A stretch of DNA of 64,000 nucleotides from Metallyticus violacea (Eukaryota; Arthropoda; Insecta; Mantodea; Metallyticidae), in NCBI GenBank assembly GCA_030762175.1, contig CM060833.1:68451501-68515500 (forward strand), read 5' to 3'. The position numbers and the translations under genes were made by a program. Position 1 is the stretch's first letter, and every line of letters begins with the position of its first letter. Shown here piece by piece: positions 59,255 through 64,000 of this stretch. The notes beneath the pieces were generated by a model. That model was not told the DNA's origin, did no database searches, and saw only the letters and a list, made by a program, of their open reading frames with translations.

Positions 59255-59639
59255 GACTATTGGACTATGCGACTGGTTCTATTTCTCTGACTGCTGAACT
59301 AAAGGCTTATATTAATATGGGAGATTGGCAATTTAAAATGCGTCATAAAATATAGTAATTTACAATTTATAATGTATTTTAACAAAACGTTCTTAATAAA
59401 ATGAGAATATTAAAATGTAATACTATCATTAAGATTTTGAAATAAAAAATCTGAATGAAAAGCAATTTGCTAAAAATTGGGTACTACAACAACCTAAAAA
59501 AAGAGGCATTATGATTTATTTTGGAGATACAGTGGCATTCCCCATTTGACTGCACGCATTTTTCCACATATGCCCACAACTTTAATAGTAGCGTTGCACT
59601 TTCTATGTTCATATTTAACTCGCAACTTATTGCATATGT

Positions 59640-59800
59640 ATATATATATATATATATATGCCAACCGGCATTTCCCCTCCCTTAATATGGAATGAGGAAA
59701 ATCTGGAACATCTCTGTCTCGGGTTAATGACCGCAGATTTGAATCTGGCCCAAAAAACGAGATCCAAGCGTTATCGCCTGAGACAACGGGTAGTTTTATT
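59640..59800 (-). repeat. tRNA-derived SINE with head like SINE-C and (TA)n tail
   Basis: Minus strand: TTGTCTCAGGCGATAACGC, CTTGGATCTCG and CCAGATTCAAATCTG (B box). A short body (CCTCATTCCATATTAAGGGA, GGGGAAATGCCGGTTGGC) follows, then a (TA)n tail at 59640-59659 on the plus strand. The head resembles that of the 19035 element but the body differs, so the families may share a head. Confidence 0.55.
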
Positions 59801-60929
59801 GTAAAAATGAACATTAAAATGTACAAGCTCCGCGTCGCTAATGCAGTTTCCTTACGGTTCGAACTTTATCGCAGTCTTCCTCGATTGAGGAAAGGGTTTA
59901 AGTCTAAAAAGGGCAACATATGTTAACTTTGCGCTGTAAAATAGTATATTATCTATTGGCTCATCAGTAAATGGGAATTTTCGAAACTTTTAATTTTAAC
60001 ATATCGGGTTGCGGTAATAATTTGGTCTGAAATTTTATTTCGGTACCAAGTGAAATGATTTAACCCAGTGGAGAAATAATAATACTTAAGTAAATCCCTT
60101 CTAAAAGGTCCAAGAACCTAGTAAATTGAGAAATTCGCTTAATAATGGAACAAAGTACAGCAAAATGTTACATATTATGCTATAGAACATATCAGTATAG
60201 CTTAAATAAAATTGTGTTACAGCTTTAAAACAAGAAGGTATATAAACATTTAATGATAAAAACCGGAGTCTATCATGGATCATCTTAGTGCCTTTTACCA
60301 CCTGGAAATGTATTTCCATTCTTTCGGGGTCAGAATCAACTCTTTCTCTCCAATACAGTTGTAATTAATTATTCACAAGAAAACACCTGCCTTTAAAGGT
60401 ACAATCTCTGTATATCTCCAGAGTACTCAGCATACATAAACACATGCCTGGTAAAGGGTTCAACTTTCTTTCCCACCAAAATTACTTCCAGGAGATTGTC
60501 TTTAAACTGGATTAATGTTCGCTTCTGTGAGCAGTCTCGCTTAAACACCTTGGTGTTCTGTTAAACCGCTTCCGTTTCAGTGTCCTTCAAATCTGTCTCA
60601 CGGCCAACTTTCACATCAGTTCTTGTTGTCCTCTTGCATCGGGAATGTCCATACGCTGGTGTCATTAATGAAGTCCCGTGCACTTGAACACTGCAAAACA
60701 CAGTGTACGATAATTGTGTCTGTATATCCTTGTAAGTCATAAAAAATGGAAAAGTCTTCCCTGCTCATTCCTAATACTATTAATTTTCTGATTTAATGAT
60801 GAACCTAGTCGTTAACTATAATGCAAAAATAATATATCTAAAGAGTAAACATATTTTTAAAAAAGTATAAAAGAAAATGTCTATCTGTCAATGATTCGGC
60901 AAATGACGATGCTAATGCATGTGCCGCTG
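59801..60929. other. No gene seen
   Basis: AT-rich with moderate GC at 60.5-60.7 kb. Nothing recognised. Confidence 0.4.
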
Positions 60930-61560
60930 CTGATTACGGCGATGTAAGAAAACACAAGCCAAGGGACTATCAACTGCTCAAGAGATTCAGGGAAAATACC
61001 AGAGGGGAGCACTTGGTATAACAAAAGCTGTCTCAATTAGTACAATGATGCCCTGAGAGGTCTGCTTGAACAACGAAACACTTCACTGTCAATAATAAAA
61101 CAATAGAAAAGCAGTGCATTGCCACATAAAAGGCTATTAAATAGTATTAAACCTAGCGCACTTATTGGCAGGAATCAACATTTTGTAGTTAATCTGTAGC
61201 AAATAGGGTCTTTTGAAAAGATGAACTTTATAGCAAGATCCAACGAGGCTTCTGACAACATTATAAACAGAAATTATAGACGCTTTCACCAACTCTCAAC
61301 ATTTCACATTGATCAATCTCGACATCGAGAAAGCGTATGACACGGTGTGGAAAGAGAGAATTCAGAAAATCAAACCATCGGGAAAATGCTAATGTTTGTT
61401 CACTACTTCCTTAAAGAAATACAAACTCGACTCACAACCTCCGGAACCTTATTTGAGATATTAAGTGTGGAAAATAATCTTCATAATCGTCATTAATGAC
61501 GTAATTTCCTGCAACAAATCAATAGTTAAAGCGTGATTATTTAAATATACTCACTCATGT
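60930..61560 (+). pseudogene. LINE fragment: linker plus reverse transcriptase motif A (Jockey-like)
   Basis: The first part reads DYQLLKRFRENTRGEHLV, with later remnants of the segment that joins endonuclease and reverse transcriptase. After a gap the frame gives DAFTNSQHFTLINLDIEKAY followed by DTVWKERI. LDIEKAYDTVW is motif A of the reverse transcriptase, with its catalytic Asp present. LTTSGTLFEILSVEN and INDVISCNKSIVKA then follow in degraded form. The FADD motif that should come next (motif C) is not readable. Stops and frameshifts occur throughout. Conservation of (L)DIEKAYD favours a Jockey-type element. Confidence 0.72.
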
Positions 61561-62704
61561 ACTGTAAAGGCGCAATAATCTAAACATCACTAAAGACCTT
61601 CTTCAAGTAGTTTTTGCAGTCTCTGAATCAGTGGCTTGAATTAATAGATTCAACTTTTTTCAAAAAAAAAAAAAAAAACACAAAAACAAGACAAAATGTT
61701 CACGTTCTTCCAAAGGAAAAACCATTTGCTTGGTGTTCTGCATTTGGAAGAGAATAAGATAAAATTAATAAATATCGCAAGGGAATTCGTTTCATAACAA
61801 ATAAGGTTCCTCACAGCTAAAAGATAACATCTGACTTTGATACAAAATTAGAAAATCCTAAAATCTTAATTTTGAAGCGGGGACTTAATTTACTGATTAC
61901 TAGTGATGGAGCATTTGTTAGCTTAGAAATTTAGTTGACTTAGCATCAACCATACTGTGGTGCTGATCCTGAAATCTGCCTAGCGTTCCATCATAAACAA
62001 CAGCATGTTTCTGCTTTATACCCACAAGCTCTAGCCTCTCCCTCTGTTGTCATGCACCCTAGCTTGCGTCAGTCTTATACTAATTCTTGTTGGTGAAGGA
62101 ATTGTTCAATCTCTACTGATTACTTAAGAAACAATTATATGGTTCAAATTAGATTATGTCACCATTGTGAGATGCTAAACAAACCTATTGTTCTCTAAAG
62201 CTCGATGTATTGCAGTAAAGCGATTTAAGAATAGCACAAGTCATTTACCTTGCTTACAAATATAAAAAACTCCGTATATGAGCAATAATAAATAATATGA
62301 AAATGTTTACAAAATTAGTTCATGCACAAGAACGTGTATTTCCTTGAAACTCTAAGCCAGAGGAGAGTTGGGAGTTGAATTCAAGCCAACCCGTCCAGTG
62401 GATACATCCTTGTCATGGACTGCGAAAGTGCTACTTCATAAGTAACAGCAATAAATGAGACAAATGATACAGGAAAGGTCGAGGCCACGATCTAACATGT
62501 TAGTTTATCAAACTTGTGTCTTTTTATAGGAATAAATATAATCTTAGTTTTGAAATATAAATTTAAGGCATTTCGCTGGCTAATAAAGCAGATCGAATGA
62601 GTTTAAGCAGTAGTTCTAGAAAGTATAAGCATAAATATATTTCTATAAATTATTTTCCGGCTAAATACAGAATATTTCGAAAAATTAACGAAATTTTATA
62701 CACT
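61561..62704. other. No gene seen
   Basis: A poly-A run at about 61663-61678 may be a tail of something unrecognised. The rest is AT-rich. Confidence 0.4.
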
Positions 62705-63560
62705 TTTCATTACCTTGTTTCATTAATTTTCTAATCTTACGTTCTTTTCTTTCTTCTGTTAGAGCTGCTCCACTTTCTGGTAGTAGCTCTAGATTATTCT
62801 CCTCTGTCTTTCGCGACCCTGCCAATTTTCTTCTTTAGATGATGGTTCCTAATCATCTGAATTGCCCCCCAGCCCTCCATGTTGTTCTCGATAATGTACT
62901 CCTCCTACGTGATAACAGTTTTAGAAAAATATTTGGCCATCTTTCTTTCTCCATACTTTTTACATGACCTGGCCTCAAGGTGCTCTCATTTAAGTTCTTT
63001 TAATTACTGATTTTTCCATCTCCAACTCCATTTCTCTCACATCCCTGTTTTCTTCTCCTCTCTACGCCGAACACCATGGTCCTTCTTACAACAACCATTT
63101 CCACTGCATGAATTATAGATTCTGATGTTCGACAATTCCAATTCTCAACACCAAGTCAGTATACATTCTTTCCTTGATCTGATTGGAGATAGCTGTACTT
63201 TTTAGGGCCTTAATCAATATTTTTATTACTCCCCTTGCTTGTTTGTTCAATTATCCATGCCTACTTCACATCTCCCAGCCTGAGAAATAATTGATCTCAG
63301 GTATTTAAATTTCCTCACTGCTTTAATTGTTTTATGAGATAAAGTAATCTCTTCCACCATCTCTCACAACCAGAAAATACTTTTATTGTATTTACTTTAA
63401 GCCCTCCATCTTGAAGGCTTCTAATAACTTTCTCAAATTATATTTAGCTCCTCCGTGACGTAGCTAGTTGTCTGCAAACAAAATGTATGTTCTATTTCCA
63501 ACTGGAATCTCCATGCCTCGATCGATTTCATCTCTCTTGGAGGGAATTCAGTGACATAAG
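62705..63560 (-). pseudogene. LINE ORF2 C-terminal half with damaged FADD motif
   Basis: Minus strand: GMEIPVGNRTYILFADN, then GGLKVNTIKTKYF-like text and TIKAVRKFKYLRSII. ALKSTAISNQIKERMYTDLV follows, then ARSCKKYGERKMAKYF (GHV.RM...R...(K/I)) and TTWRAGGQF (R.TW). These are, in order, reverse-transcriptase motif C, the thumb, and the C-terminal segment of a widespread insect non-LTR group (RTE-like in style; clade uncertain). The catalytic pair DD of motif C reads DN, so polymerase activity would be lost. The left end near 63560 is probably the 5' truncation point. Frameshifts and stops are frequent. Confidence 0.75.
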
Positions 63561-64000
63561 TTTATGGAGCGATTCCATGCTATAAGTGGGGGGAAAGTAT
63601 ATCATTTTGCCTATTTACGTGTTGTTTGATCGAAAAAAATAATGTATGCGTTATATTTTAAGTGTTGTAATATGTTAATGTATTACAATTCAAACACTCT
63701 GATAAAAAAATGAATAGACAAAAAGAAATAATACAAATAATATGCTGTATTGTTTTTTCATAGTTCGAAGCATTTTACGTTCTGTTAATAGGAAGGAATA
63801 AAGATAAGAATAGCATTAACAATTGATGATTCATAAAGAGAGAAGACCCTGAAATAATGAATTCATATGAAAGTTTGGTTCAACTCAAGTACGGTAAACT
63901 AGCGCTCACGCACGTATTACAATACTGCCCTCCTTCCTCTCCATCAAGACAAATAACGTTCACACTCGTAACTCTAATTGCCAATGTGCTCGTAAAGGGA
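63561..64000. other. No gene seen
   Basis: AT-rich up to the end of the window; nothing recognised. Confidence 0.45.

Overview
The window looks like repeat-rich, AT-rich noncoding DNA from an animal nuclear genome, most likely an arthropod and probably an insect. Tc1/mariner-superfamily remnants of several kinds, tRNA-derived SINEs with target-site duplications, non-LTR (LINE) fragments, a hAT fragment and long (AAT)n/(TAG)n arrays all fit that. The species cannot be named from this sequence. I found no convincing host protein-coding gene, no intact rRNA or tRNA gene, no CRISPR array and no bacterial-style operon. Almost all open reading frames here are chance AT-rich ORFs or pieces of dead transposons.

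Layout. 0-10 kb: a decayed DD34D mariner (2.65-3.63 kb) and the first copies of three SINE families, called SINE-A, -B and -C here. 10-20 kb: a transposase N-terminal remnant with a terminal repeat (10.5-10.96 kb), a foldback repeat with hammerhead-like motifs (13.7 kb), a LINE tail (16.9 kb), a second mariner (17.4-18.4 kb) and the most complete SINE-C (19.0-19.5 kb). 20-30 kb: a DD41D-type element (20.9-22.1 kb), long featureless stretches and a DD37D-type remnant (29.6-30.2 kb). 30-40 kb: tRNA-like repeats, an internally deleted mariner (37.8 kb) and a roughly 0.9 kb TAG/TAA array (39.25-40.17 kb). 40-50 kb: LINE C-terminal debris, a second foldback element (43.25-43.54 kb), a mariner with both ends (44.48-45.63 kb), and adjacent LINE RNase H and hAT C-terminal fragments (47.9-48.96 kb). 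50-64 kb: another transposase tail, a 129-bp tandem duplication, a cluster of SINE-A copies with clear duplications, and two reverse-transcriptase fragments (60.9-61.6 and 62.7-63.6 kb).

The parts do not form one working system. They are layers of selfish elements at different stages of decay. LINEs probably supplied the machinery that moved the SINEs: the SINEs have A-rich tails, 8-13 bp duplications and 5' truncations. Every DNA transposon seen has stops, frameshifts or lost catalytic residues. The item most deserving a test is the pair of foldback repeats at 13.7 and 43.4 kb, which carry short hairpins followed by GAAA and a 4-nt palindrome, resembling the minimal hammerhead ribozymes known from Penelope-like elements. 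I infer this, and I see clear departures from the consensus.
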